Below are positions 28,601-38,042 of a DNA stretch of 64,000 nucleotides, piece after piece (within the stretch, counting starts at the first letter, position 1; each line of letters begins with the position of its first letter). This DNA comes from Gavia stellata. Its lineage: Eukaryota > Chordata > Aves > Gaviiformes > Gaviidae. The position numbers and the translations under genes were made by a program. The notes beneath the pieces were generated by a model, which worked only from the letters and a program-made list of their open reading frames with translations, had not been told where the DNA came from and ran no database searches. The stretch is taken from positions 49,258,347 to 49,322,346 of the forward strand of contig NC_082598.1 of the NCBI RefSeq assembly GCF_030936135.1, read 5' to 3'.

Positions 28601-31600
28601 CAGATGTTTCATGTAGTGTGAAAGACAAGGCTGGCGTTTTTTTCAGAAAGCGAAAAGACAAAAAAGAATGGACCTTATCTATTTGTGCAGTCTGGCAATA
28701 AAATTACAGAACAAGATACTGAAGAAATGCACTCAGCTTCATCAGATCCCAGAACTTACTTCATAATTCTAATAAGATAAATTGAAGACTCACAACAATT
28801 TATCTTTTGCAGCCTGAAGTTTATTACTGGTATTATACACATGTTTAATAACAGTTTTGTCCCCGTAAGAGTACAAAAAGAGCCAGGAGAAGAAAGTCTA
28901 TACTGAAAATGAAAGGAAACAATTGGAACAACAATTTCAGAGACTCAGACTGATGAGAACTTCATACAGATTTTGTACAATAGTTTAAACATAACAAATA
29001 GCTTACAGCCACCTGAATACCTTTACAGGCAGACCAAACAGTTTTTTTGATTAATTTAATTTATTCCTGTGCAGCTTTCACACTATATGGCATGTTATTG
29101 AATTAGGAATAATACACTTCCTCATTCCTTCCCACAGTCCTCAGCTCCCAATCCCCTCAGTGACATTAAACCACCACTATTCTAATCACATAATTATGTG
29201 ATTATAATTATAATTATGTGATTATAGGAGGAAAGCTGTGTTCTAGAAGTCAGGGATAAGTGAAATAAACCAGTGAAGAATATAAACCAGCAAGACTTCT
29301 TTTTTTGTTGAGTTTTCTTCTACAAAGTAGTTAAGAAAAACATGTTTGATTAGTAAATGCTGAAGTCCTCTGTTATTAAGACAGACTAACAAACATCCAA
29401 ACATTGGCAACCTGTTCTATACACCAAGTTTTTAAAGCTTAAGTGAGTTCCAACAGAGCTTGGAGAGCTCAAAAGCACTGGGTCAAGCTTTTCGTAATGA
29501 AAGGACATTAGACATTTCATCCAATCACAACTGAAGCTACAGGCTTTTTTAGTTAAAAGAGTTTCCATCCATCACATGGGCAGGACAAAACTTGTCAGAA
29601 TTCCACAGGCATCTCTTATTATCACAAACAAGACAGAATTAGAATGCAGCAGCATATTTCTGAATGAGACTTTACAGTTAGGCAAACACTTATTTAAGTT
29701 ACCTTATAAATATGCTTTTGATTCTTTTTCTTAAACATAAGGAACCAAGAAGATGCATAAAGTAGTGCTACATTGCATTCCCACAAGACTGGAACCAATA
29801 CGCTTCCTTCTGAAATTACATTATGGCAATCTATGCTGTCTGATGTTCTGCACAACTAATGGCGTTTTTCTTCAAAGAAGGAGCAACCCTACTTGCCATT
29901 TCCAGGTAAATACATTTGCACTGCATTGCCTTGCAAAATGAAGTACTTCTCATGCTTGAGTACAAATACTGCATCTGGTGGAAAATAAATGTGCATTTTC
30001 ATGCCTGAGCAGCTTACGGATGAGGTCTGATGGAAGTGCTAAATAGAACGCGAGTCTAGAGGAAAGTTTAGTTTTGTAATTAAAGAACCCTGAAGAAAAA
30101 GTTGTACAACTACCTCTTTACTCAGTCTATCAAAAACATACAATCAAAGCTGCTTGAGTGTTTGTCGCAAAATAGCTGTAGAAGACCAAATAAAAATACA
30201 AGATAAATTATGTTTTATTGTTTACATCTGAATTGTACAACATCTAGATAAATGGCTCTCTGACCATAACAATAAGAAAACAAGAAACTAAAATAACCTT
30301 GTTCCCCAGCTTCCCAAGAAGGTGTAACTGAAATCAGTACATTGGAGTTTGAGTGCTCTAAACTCTAGTGTGGTCACATACTCTTACGAAGCACTGTGGT
30401 AACTGTACAACTTGAAGTGGTAATGTTTTCTTGCCCGTTTCTTAAGCGACCTCATAAAAATCAGTACTTTCCATAAGTCGATAGGAAAAAAGACCCCTGA
30501 AAACTTGGCACAGAAATTTTGTGGTGCAATGCATATTGCTTTAGGTTAAAACAAAAAATTACCTGGCAAGAAAAAAAAAGAGAAAGCACAGCATTAAGCA
30601 TTAGAAATAACAAACACAAAGCAAGATGAATAGAAGCTAAGTATTAGAATTTGAGACTAACAGATTAGTAAACAGACCTAGATGTTAATTCCAAGAAGTT
30701 TGTTTTCTTTCTTTTGTTTATGAGAAGCCCTGATTATCACATATTCTGAGTTTAGGTCACACATGCAGGTGTTAACTTGTACAAGACAGTTAAAAAAAAA
30801 TGCGAAGTGCACTTCATCTTCATTGATCTCAGAATAAGCATTGCGAAAATAATAACAGCACCAAATGCAACTATGCTTGCATAGTATAAATTTTCTGCAA
30901 CTCAGTGAAATATTTGACCCTTTTTTTTGTGGAAGTTTCAAAATATAGTTAACTCCAAGCTAGAAAAATAATTAGCATGCCAGCAAAAACCTGTGTGGCC
31001 ATAGACAAAAACTACCTTAACTTTCCATAGAAAACAGTGATTATATTTTGACTGAACAAGGGCTCAGACCCAGTCAACAAGATTGCAAGTTCCATTTACT
31101 GTAACTAATAAATAAGTATTGGATGCACTATGCTGAAGAAGCAATTATTATGTAAGGAAAAGATAACTTAGCCGTCAAGTCACAGCAGCATCAAGGTCAT
31201 CAGGCTTAAAACAGTGAATCTGTTTCTCTACTTCCAGGTGAACCCAAATTCATTACCACTTCAAGGTGTATTTTTGTTTCTCCCCCCCTAAACATAGGTA
31301 CATCTTTATCAAAATTTAGTTTTAACTTTATTTCATTAAACATCGTCCTAATTTTTATATTACATTACTGGTAGATCTTAATTGAACAACAAATCTTAAG
31401 AAACATAATCCTTCCCTCATTGCAGTGCTATTCATAAAAAAAATAATGGCCCATTCAGCAGAAGTAGAAAAAATGCCTGGTAATAAGTGCAGTATTTTTT
31501 AATAAGAGCTCTAATATGGATGCATTTCCATCTCATGAAGTTTTATACTTTTTTTACAGCTGTGCTTACTATACAGCTACCCTGCAATCATAGTCAAACG

Positions 31601-34600
31601 ATCTCAGATGTTGTTTTCAGGATGTATGTTATTTTTAAATATTTCTTTAAAATACATATTTTTACATACTTAAATAACATTTTTATTTATAATGGTAATA
31701 TAATAAATACATGTTTAAAACTCTACTTTTAATATATATTTAAATGCTTGTTTTCCTGTTTTATGAATAAAATTGCTGGATTAAAAATCAGTATCCTCAA
31801 GGCTGAGTGTCAATAATTAGAAATGCATACACTTGATTGTGCATTACAGAGCACACAATATTTTACACTATTTAACATTCAGAAAAAATTTGCCACTACT
31901 AAAATAACTTTCATACAAAAAAGTTATTGTAATGTGCAGTATCTGCTTCGGGTTTTTACTCAACTTTAACAATAATTTATCAGCTTTGAAGGAGTTTTTC
32001 CACTAAAGCTAAAACCAGACGACAAAATTAGGCACATGCTTATTTTACCAATATTCAGGATGTCTATGTAATTTGTTTTTAAACTTATGAAGGTTCTCCA
32101 CTCTAATCAGCATTTTAGTAGGACAGAAGAAAATGGAGTTCTGCTCAGTATTTCTTTTAGAATAGTCCTGCTCTGCAAGTCCACATGGGACTGTTAAAAC
32201 TTAGAGATTTCCTTAAAATCTAAGTCTCAACAGATATCAAATAAATGTGGATAATTAACTAGTCTTCGTATTTCCAACTGAAAAGCAAAATAAAAGTAAA
32301 GAAAACCAACCCCAAATTCCATAAACTATACCACAGCACCCTCTGCTGGACAGCCAACCACAAGAAGAACTGATAGTAAAATATATCGAGGTTAAGGGAA
32401 AGAACTCAAAATTGCATACAGATGATTATGGAAGTATAACTTTTTTCCAACGTACAACAAGTAAGATGGATTCTGATACATCTCATCTATATAGCATACA
32501 GCAATACAGTAGTAATTTTTCAGTTTCAACACAAGAAAAGTTACCTCTCTCCTGTTTACAACTTCAAATCAGAACGTGACTCTTCTAGGTATGTTGCCTC
32601 CAAACTTAATACCCATTAGAAGTAGCTTGCCTCGAACAATTTGATACTTCTTCCTAAAATATTTAGGATTTGGTAGCCTGAATTCACAGGACCTGTTAAG
32701 TCTCATATTTTAAAAATGCATGTTTTCCTGTTTTATAAATAAAATTGTTGGATTAAAAAATCAGTATCCTCAAGGATCAGAGACAAGACTGTAGAAGCAT
32801 ATACACTTGATTGTGCACTACGGAGCACCCAATTCTTTACACTATTTCATGTTCAGAAATATTTGCCACTACTAACATGCCTTTTATACAAAAAAGGTTA
32901 TTGCAATGTGCAATCACGTTATGTTATGTCAACTTGAACAATAATTTGAGAGCTTCAAAGGAGTTTTTGCTCTGGAAAGCTATGTCAAGTGAAGTCTGCT
33001 ATGCATTGCATTGTAACTTTAGCATTTCTGATAATGGTACCTTGTTAGCAAAGAAAATTCTTACCCTGTTAAATGTGTGCTCGTGAGAATCTTCCATCTG
33101 TCCATTGCTAGTCACAGGAATTTCTGCTGCTGAATTTTTGGGAGACTCTTGAGCCATTGCACCTTCCTGTAGTATAAGAAACAGGTTAGCATTTGTCTTA
33201 AGGTTCCAATGAGTGATCTATATGTAAATATTTGATGTATAGGTTTCACAACAGTTTTTATTTCAAACTCCCATTGGTAATATATATATATATGATATAC
33301 TAGGTCTGTATACATTCATTTAATCACACATCTAAATCACATCAATATGCTAGCACAGCTCAGACAGAAGTAATTTAAAGCTTCAAGATTTAAGAGAAAA
33401 GAAACACTAAAATTTAACCCCTTGATATGGGGAGTGGGAGGGTGTCAGACACAAATGAGACATGTGGGGCCAGACAAGTATTTTCTATGCACTCTTGACT
33501 CTTAGAGTAGTTTATGTATCTCAAACTATAAAAAAAAGTGACTAAAAAAAATTGTACCCGCTAACGATAGGCAAGAAATATTAGAGAAATATAATGAGCT
33601 TAATCATGTGTTACAAAAAGAAAAGTAATGATTCCAAACTTTAAAACTGTTTAACTTGCTTCTTATTTTATCATAATATAGTGCCACCTTCTGACTAAAC
33701 CATTGGTACACAACTCTAATTCAGTCAACAGCATTAAATCTAAAGTGAAATGCAGAAACAAGAACTTAAAACCACCAACGCAATTCAAGAACCAGTTAGT
33801 TTCAAAATGCAGCTATGTTATGAACAGTAGCAGCAGCTGTGAAACCACTGCTTTCAAGAATGACCTAACGTATAAGCTAGAAGAGACACTCCCAGCGGAA
33901 ATGCACACCGTTTACAAGCGCCTGAAGAGGGAATGGCACCCTAATACACTCCAGAACTAAGAGAAATGGAAAGTTTCAGCCCTTTCAAAAAGTTACCCCT
34001 AATTCTGCAAGATAGCTTCATTAGTCAACTGAAGTGTAAACAGCAGAAAAATCAACACACAACTGAAGCAGTGTTTGTTCAATTACTTAAGTAAAATTTG
34101 TTGGAAGTCTTCAAACCAGCCCATGCACCTGTGCAAGACTGGCAAGGCATGGTACACCATCAACGTGTACTTGAGCATAGGTGCTTTTTTCCCTTCAAGC
34201 TCCTAAATCAAACTGAACCAACTCTTTTCAGTCAAAGGGTTAAGAAGAGGCCCAGTCTGAGATCAGTCTGAAGTATCAGCAGCTTCTCCAACCACAGGTG
34301 AAGCTTTTACAGGATAGCCATATAACACAAAGATTTTACTGGTACTTAACTCAGGATAACCTGCATCATTCGTAATTGGCAACCTCTTCTGTCATACCCA
34401 TTGCTAATATTTCCCCCCCTTTCACCTACCACCACTTCATTTCCATTAGTAAGCTTGACTTCCTTAGTAAGCTTTGAGGCCTCTCAAGTTTTTTTTCTAA
34501 CTAGTCACTGCCTGTGGGCTCCCATACATATGCTCCTCTAACTCCAGATTGCTTTCAAAACTATGTTTACCATAACTTCTTCCAAAGACTGTAAATTTCT

Positions 34601-37600
34601 GAGACTTCAGCTCTATTGGTCTTCTGAAGCAGAGCTCACTACTCAAACTTTATTTGGTGTCTACCGAATATGCTTTTTATTTCTGAAAGTGTAATAAGCT
34701 TCCTCAATGAGCAGCATAAAACACCACCATCACAAAAAAAAAAAAAAAAGAAGTGAAACCAAAGGAGACTGAAGTCCTTCAAGTTCTGAGTATATGCTGC
34801 CTTTTCCCCACACGGAAAAGAGAAAGAAAAAGGCCAAGGCCAAGCCACTCTAAGAACCATACATATGAACTACAATCCATGGGTGCACACCCATAAAAAG
34901 ACCATCTGAGGTGATACATTTTCCCCTTTTGAGAATCAAGACCTTCTCTACAACTAACTTAACAAAACTGAACTGAAAGCTACTCTTTAAAAAATAGTGC
35001 TTTATGAAACACTTCTCTAAAATGAGAAGCTAAACATTTAGGCACGGCTTTTGAAAAAATCCTGGATACACAGAGAACAGATTTCAAATCATTTAAGTCA
35101 GTGTGCTATAAATTCAAGAAAAAGTGACTTTATAACACACTAACGTAACCCCATCAGTCCCTCTCATTTAGGATCCAGTAAGTGCCTTCTTTCAGCACCG
35201 GGAAGGAATAGCTCGCATGCCATATATTCACATTGGCCTCGGATACTGAATTCTCCATATAGTCCAGTCTTCACCCACAACTAGAACACAGAACAGCTGG
35301 TTTTTGGGTCGTTGTTCATACAACAGAGCTCAAAAGTCATAGCCTTTAAGTAAATGAAAATACTGAAGCACATCAAAAGGGCTATGCTTATTTTATAAGT
35401 ACCTTTAAAACAGTAATTTGTTTCATTTCACAGAATATAAAATATCTCGAGTTGGAAGGGACCCATAGGGATCATCAAGTCCAACTCCCTGCTCCTCACA
35501 GGGAGTTGCTATACAACACCATTAGACCAACTGTTCTCGTTACCTGCCATATTAGATTTTAATTCAGGAAATCTGTTCAATAGCTCAAGTTTCTTAAGCT
35601 TGCTTGAAATCTCACATCTGCTTAAACTCCAAGACTGCTAGGAACTATACTTCTACTTGACACAGTATTACTAAGTGAGGTATTTTTCAAAATGCTTGGC
35701 CTGTCACAGCTACCTGCACAATACTGAAACATTAGCACAGGCTAACATAGCTATTTTTGTTCTTCTTTCTGCAAATTGTCAGAAAATACAGTGTCAAGGG
35801 GAAGTCCTGTACCGTCAGGGGATACACTTTGTTTGGCAAGGATCACAAACAAAATTGCATCGCCAAATTTAGTTGAAGGCAAAACAAATACTTGGCTTGG
35901 GTGCTTTTCATCAAGAATCTCAAATCATTTTGCTAATATTGTACACTGATATATGTTTATGCATTTATTCAGAGATATACACGCTCACGCATATGCATAC
36001 ATGTCTCTAATAAATACATATATTAGAAAACAAAAAATCATCAGCTTCTCTGGACAACTCATGAAACCTAAAAAGGCCTAGAAGCAATTCACAGGGTTTT
36101 TTAGGTGTTTCTACTTGAGGCAAACCTATGTATCAACTTCAGAGAAAGCAAAAAACTACTTACTAACTTCAGTTTCATGTTACGTCTGAACTAAAACACC
36201 ATCATCCATTGCTGAAAGGAAGATGTTTCACTACTTTCCTTTTCCAGTCCCTACTATGAGCCACACATGGGAGTGTCCCAACCACAACACATGCCTGCCA
36301 CTCACCTGACCGCACAATAAACAGACTCAACTCACTAGCCTGACAATAGACCTTTTCACCAGGTTAATTTTCCGCAGTTTCAGTTGAGTTGAATCAGTTT
36401 GCAATGAGGTCAGATAAGCACCAAAGACACGAAGTGAGCAGCTGAAAAAGGGAAGTGGGATAAACTGCTAATTTGGCTCAGCCATAACAAGAAATCACCA
36501 CCTGCATTTTAATCAACAGTCTAAGCTAGCACTGCTGCCAAGAACAAGTCCTTGCCCCCCCTTTTTTTTTTTTTTTTGCCCTTTACCCCTAACTCTTCCC
36601 CCCATCAGTTTCCCCCACTCCCCCACCTCTTCCCTGGGCCAGAACAATCTATTTGTACAGCAAACAAGACAGCAGAAACACCGCAGGTTAAAAGAAGGTA
36701 ACCTACGCCCAAAAAGGGGATGGGTAATTTTCCCACTCAAATCGGTTCGCCAAAACAGTTCATCACACAGCTCCAACACTTGTACCTACAAAACAAAGTG
36801 GGTAATAATGCAATAAAACACTACTAAGAATGAAGGACTGCTCTCAGCACCAGCTTACTTCAGCAGTGCAGTATCTCAAAATACTTTAACTGTAGACTAC
36901 TGCCAAAACCAGTGCCCATTTCTCTTTACGTCTGGATGCATGCTCCTGCAACCTCACATAATCTCGGTAAGCTTACTGATCTGAGAGAAAACTGAACCAC
37001 CAAATCACAACAGTATTCCCGTTAAAACAGGGAATATGACTGCTGAATGAAGTGTCCCTTTGGCAAGTGCAGCCCACAGCTTATTTAAACTAAGTATATG
37101 AAGAAACTGCGTCCTCAGAAGAAAATTTATCTGTGTAGGAAGAGTCTAAATATAAAGAAGTTCCTAAATTTGCGTTGATGTATTAGGCATGAATGAAATA
37201 AGCACTATGGAAAATCATGACATTTGAGTTGAATATTTTATTTAGAAAAATATATTAATCCTTTAGTAACTTTTTTCTTAGCACATCTCTGTTTGCAAAT
37301 ATCAGATTTGGAGATATACTAAATACCTATGGAATCACTATTCTGTTTTCATAAGAAGTTTAAAACAATTCCCTATTACTGAAACTCTAATAGTGATAAA
37401 GTAATCATCATCATTTTTCATTTTCACTCTAGACCAGCCAGAGAAACATTTACTCTTTACCTTTCTGAAACAGCCTCCCAAACACATCCGATTGGCTAAA
37501 TATTATCGAGAACCTCAGAAATTTGTTCATTATTTTAAAAAGTCACAGACTTCTCCACAATGAAGGTGCAAGCTGTATCTGCTCCCAAGAAAAAAGATTC

Positions 37601-38040
37601 ACCACTCCAGCAGCAGATAGAATATCTTGTTATAGTAAGGTTACACAAAGACCGCTGCCTTTTAAGTACCAACTCTTTCTTACTGCAGCACCTACACATT
37701 TCAGACTCTACCCCACCTAAATCTATTCAGCTTACAAACAAATACCACAGCACAGCAAAAGACTACCGGTTGAAGTAATCCTTTGGTATGAATTAATTGG
37801 ATTGTTCTTAATAGTGTCTCAAAAACAAACCCACCCATTCAAGATAATGTGCATGAACTCATATCCCCATACTAACTTCACTGCACTATGTACATCAGAA
37901 TTTTTGGCAGTCTGAAACTGTTGCTGGGATTGGTTGATTTTACACTAATATAACTATCACCCAATCACCTCAGACTGGACCTCTTCTGCAGCTGGATGAG
38001 ATTCATCAACTGTTGTGGATTCATTGCTGTGTTCTGACAT
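7446..38040 (-). CDS. ARFIP1: Arfaptin-1, spliced gene, 3' end off window
   Basis: Arfaptin-1 binds GTP-loaded ARL1, ARF and Rac-type GTPases and PI4P at the trans-Golgi network, and its BAR domain senses or shapes membrane curvature during vesicle and granule formation. Eight exons on the minus strand join in consistent phases to give 321 residues from the usual start (M-A-Q-E-S-P-K) up to F-L-E-E-N-K, matching my recall of vertebrate ARFIP1 almost residue for residue. Order: disordered N-terminus (1-67), optional 32-residue insert (68-99), amphipathic helix with the L-V-R-K-W-S site (serine 131, equivalent to the protein kinase D target Ser132 of human), then BAR helices (from about 150). 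Only the last exon, about 51 residues, is missing, because of the window edge. No internal stops or frameshifts are present. An extra upstream exon can add 27 in-frame residues. Confidence 0.95.
9884..9901 (+). repeat. Poly-G tract (18 G)
   Basis: Eighteen consecutive G on the plus strand, followed by a purine-rich stretch. It can form G-quadruplex or triplex structures and is prone to sequencing and assembly length errors. It pairs in principle with the C20 tract about 300 bp to the right. Confidence 0.9.
10198..10217 (+). repeat. Poly-C tract (20 C)
   Basis: Twenty consecutive C on the plus strand, therefore G20 in the ARFIP1 sense transcript. It lies 296 bp from the G18 tract in inverted orientation. 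Confidence 0.9.
10651..10808 (-). CDS. ARFIP1: ARFIP1 exon: BAR domain core
   Basis: 158 nt (52 codons plus AG of a split arginine). The translation begins [10 protein letters not shown] and ends T-V-K-Q-Y-E-S-A(R). It matches the arfaptin core helix containing the N-G-E-T-L-L-G-A segment. Acceptor gtttatag, donor CAG/gtagct. Leucine occupies the position before T-V-K-Q-Y where human has methionine, a conservative change. Confidence 0.95.
10809..14284 (-). other. ARFIP1: ARFIP1 intron
   Basis: About 3.5 kb without a recognisable gene. It contains a T15/A9 junction near 12662-12686. The overlapping plus-strand frames at 11818-12235 show no domain and no splice context and are treated as chance. 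Confidence 0.85.
14285..14506 (-). CDS. ARFIP1: ARFIP1 exon: start of BAR domain
   Basis: 222 nt, exactly 74 codons, phase 0 at both ends. It begins [16 protein letters not shown] and ends S-L-K-S-L-E-L-H. Acceptor ttttttccccag, donor CAT/gtaagg. The [12 protein letters not shown] motif is shared by arfaptin-1 and arfaptin-2 and opens the first BAR helix. The isoleucine-to-valine change in Q-I-D-V-L is conservative. Confidence 0.97.
14507..19317 (-). other. ARFIP1: ARFIP1 intron
   Basis: About 4.8 kb of AT-rich intron. No gene, RNA or recognisable interspersed repeat was seen. Short open frames (14897-15226, 15856-16298) have no supporting features. A CA repeat close to the right end (19288-19300) lies in the first part of the intron in transcript orientation. 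Confidence 0.85.
19288..19300 (-). repeat. UG repeat just downstream of an ARFIP1 5' splice site
   Basis: (AC)n on the plus strand, so (UG)n in the ARFIP1 transcript, starting 18 nt after the donor at 19317. Short UG repeats in this position can bind CELF or TDP-43 class proteins. That is family knowledge, and regulation here is an inference. Confidence 0.6.
19318..19427 (-). CDS. ARFIP1: ARFIP1 exon: amphipathic helix and PKD site
   Basis: 110 nt (two bases of a split glycine codon plus 36 codons). It encodes [10 protein letters not shown] then [21 protein letters not shown] and ends N-T-Y-K. The [11 protein letters not shown] segment is the amphipathic helix that binds PI4P membranes in arfaptins. 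L-V-R-K-W-S fits the L-x-R-x-x-S protein kinase D consensus. The proximal linker differs from human and is one residue shorter. Acceptor gacatag, donor AAG/gtatgc. Confidence 0.95.
19616..19631. repeat. (AT)8 microsatellite
   Basis: Sixteen bases of perfectly alternating A and T in the ARFIP1 intron. Confidence 0.9.
20345..20545 (-). repeat. MIR-family (CORE-SINE) element, old and diverged
   Basis: Read on the minus strand, the segment carries the MIR landmarks in order: a degenerate GGCAGAGCC-like block (TGGCAAAGCC on plus), then the complement of TTAAGTAATTTGCCCA (typical MIR: aacttgcccaagg), the GAGGAAACAGA block (complement of the Tccttt...gtttcctc segment), CCTTATGAGGTA (typical ccctatgaggta), and a degenerate tail with TTAATCCTCTCAACA. 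Eyeball similarity to the consensus I remember is clear but well below that of a young element. MIR-type elements are abundant in mammals and rare in birds, where the surviving copies are ancient amniote insertions. Confidence 0.75.
20873..20968 (-). CDS. ARFIP1: ARFIP1 cassette exon (32-residue insert)
   Basis: 96 nt with split glycine codons at both ends (phase 1 in, phase 1 out), so inclusion or skipping keeps the frame. The translation is [13 protein letters not shown] then [10 protein letters not shown] and G-C-D-L-I-I-P-T. It corresponds to the human segment present in the 373-residue isoform and absent from the 341-residue isoform. It is serine/proline-rich and probably disordered. Acceptor tgcccttttcag, donor CAG/gtatca. 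The flanking exons at 23720 and 19318 join in frame without it. Confidence 0.9.
20969..23719 (-). other. ARFIP1: ARFIP1 intron
   Basis: About 2.75 kb, AT-rich. No recognisable gene or repeat family was found. Confidence 0.85.
23720..23828 (-). CDS. ARFIP1: ARFIP1 exon: N-terminal region
   Basis: 109 nt (36 codons plus the first base of a glycine codon). It encodes [15 protein letters not shown] and [21 protein letters not shown]. This is close to human D-L-K-H-S-L-P-S-G-L-G-L-S-E-T. Acceptor atatttccaag is pyrimidine-poor. The donor is duplicated: CAG/gtaaag/gtaact, two possible 5' splice sites six bases apart. Use of the second would add Gly-Lys. Confidence 0.93.
27591..27628. repeat. 19-bp tandem duplication
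   Basis: Two adjacent copies of a 19-bp unit (AGCTCrCCTACTTAGTCAA) differing at one base (G or A). Confidence 0.9.
29183..29226. repeat. 22-bp perfect palindrome with duplicated right half
   Basis: 29183-29204 (TAATCACATAA and its complement) is a perfect palindrome. TAATTATGTGATTATA within it (29191-29206) recurs at 29211-29226. The AT-rich cruciform-prone structure probably arose by slippage. Confidence 0.85.
31741..32010 (+). repeat. Intronic direct duplication, left copy
   Basis: Aligns by eye along its length with 32711-32981: shared blocks include GTTTTCCTGTTTTAT, ATCAGTATCCTCAAGG, ACACTTGATTGTGCA, TTTGCCACTACTAA and AAGGAGTTTTT. Roughly four in five bases agree, with small indels. 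It is either an old local duplication or two copies of an unrecognised repeat family. Confidence 0.85.
32711..32981 (+). repeat. Intronic direct duplication, right copy
   Basis: Second copy of the 31741-32010 segment, same orientation, about 970 bp downstream. Similarity stops about 85 bp before the exon at 33065, so the exon itself is not duplicated. Confidence 0.85.
33065..33166 (-). CDS. ARFIP1: ARFIP1 exon with the conventional start codon
   Basis: 102 nt. The ATG at 33157-33155 opens [19 protein letters not shown], matching vertebrate arfaptin-1, and lies in a good Kozak context (G at -3, G at +4). The nine bases upstream within the exon read E-G-A and are in frame, so an upstream coding exon can join without a stop. 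Acceptor tatactacag, donor AGG/gtaaga. Residues 1-31 are encoded here. Confidence 0.95.
33280..33293. repeat. (AT)7 microsatellite
   Basis: Perfect alternating A/T run in the ARFIP1 intron. Confidence 0.85.
35424..35540 (-). mobile_element. CR1 LINE fragment (3' end)
   Basis: The plus strand reads CACAGAATATAAAATATCTCG then GAGTTGGAAGGGACCCATAG and GATCATCAAGTCCAACTCCC. This is the reverse complement of the 3' part of a CR1 retrotransposon, so the element lies on the minus strand. It is heavily 5'-truncated (about 115 bp), as most CR1 copies are, and shows no reverse-transcriptase coding. This family is the main interspersed repeat of birds and the chief evidence here for a sauropsid host. 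Confidence 0.93.
36549..36648. repeat. Polypyrimidine tract
   Basis: About 100 bp that is almost entirely C and T on the plus strand, including C7 followed by a run of 17 T and several C5-C6 runs. This is a simple purine/pyrimidine asymmetric sequence in the ARFIP1 intron. Confidence 0.8.
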
Positions 38041-38042
38041 AC
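37969..38042 (-). CDS. ARFIP1: ARFIP1 upstream exon with in-frame ATG (N-terminal extension)
   Basis: 74 nt. The ATG at 38040-38038 is followed by 24 codons ([12 protein letters not shown], then [12 protein letters not shown]) with no stop, ending in phase 0 at GAG/gtgatt. Joined to the next exon it reads on through E-G-A into M-A-Q-E-S, so the product is arfaptin-1 with 27 extra acidic, serine-rich residues. Acceptor ctattttattttcag is excellent. The exon begins GTATGT, so the acceptor is immediately followed by a 5' splice-site sequence. It could be a regularly coding exon, an alternative one or a 5' UTR exon. The human protein I remember starts at M-A-Q-E-S. Confidence 0.75.

Larger units (their letters stand above)
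23829..33064 (-). other. ARFIP1: Large ARFIP1 intron
   Basis: About 9.2 kb. It holds a T tract at 26471-26487, an AT-rich alternating stretch near 26124-26152, a 19-bp tandem repeat at 27591-27628, a 22-bp perfect palindrome with a nearby second copy of its right half (29183-29226), and a direct duplication of about 270 bp (31741-32010 and 32711-32981). No coding exon or RNA gene was seen. Confidence 0.8.
33167..37968 (-). other. ARFIP1: ARFIP1 intron
   Basis: About 4.8 kb. It contains an (AT)n run at 33280-33293, a CR1 fragment at about 35424-35540 and a C7/T17 polypyrimidine run near 36555-36578. No gene was seen. Confidence 0.85.
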
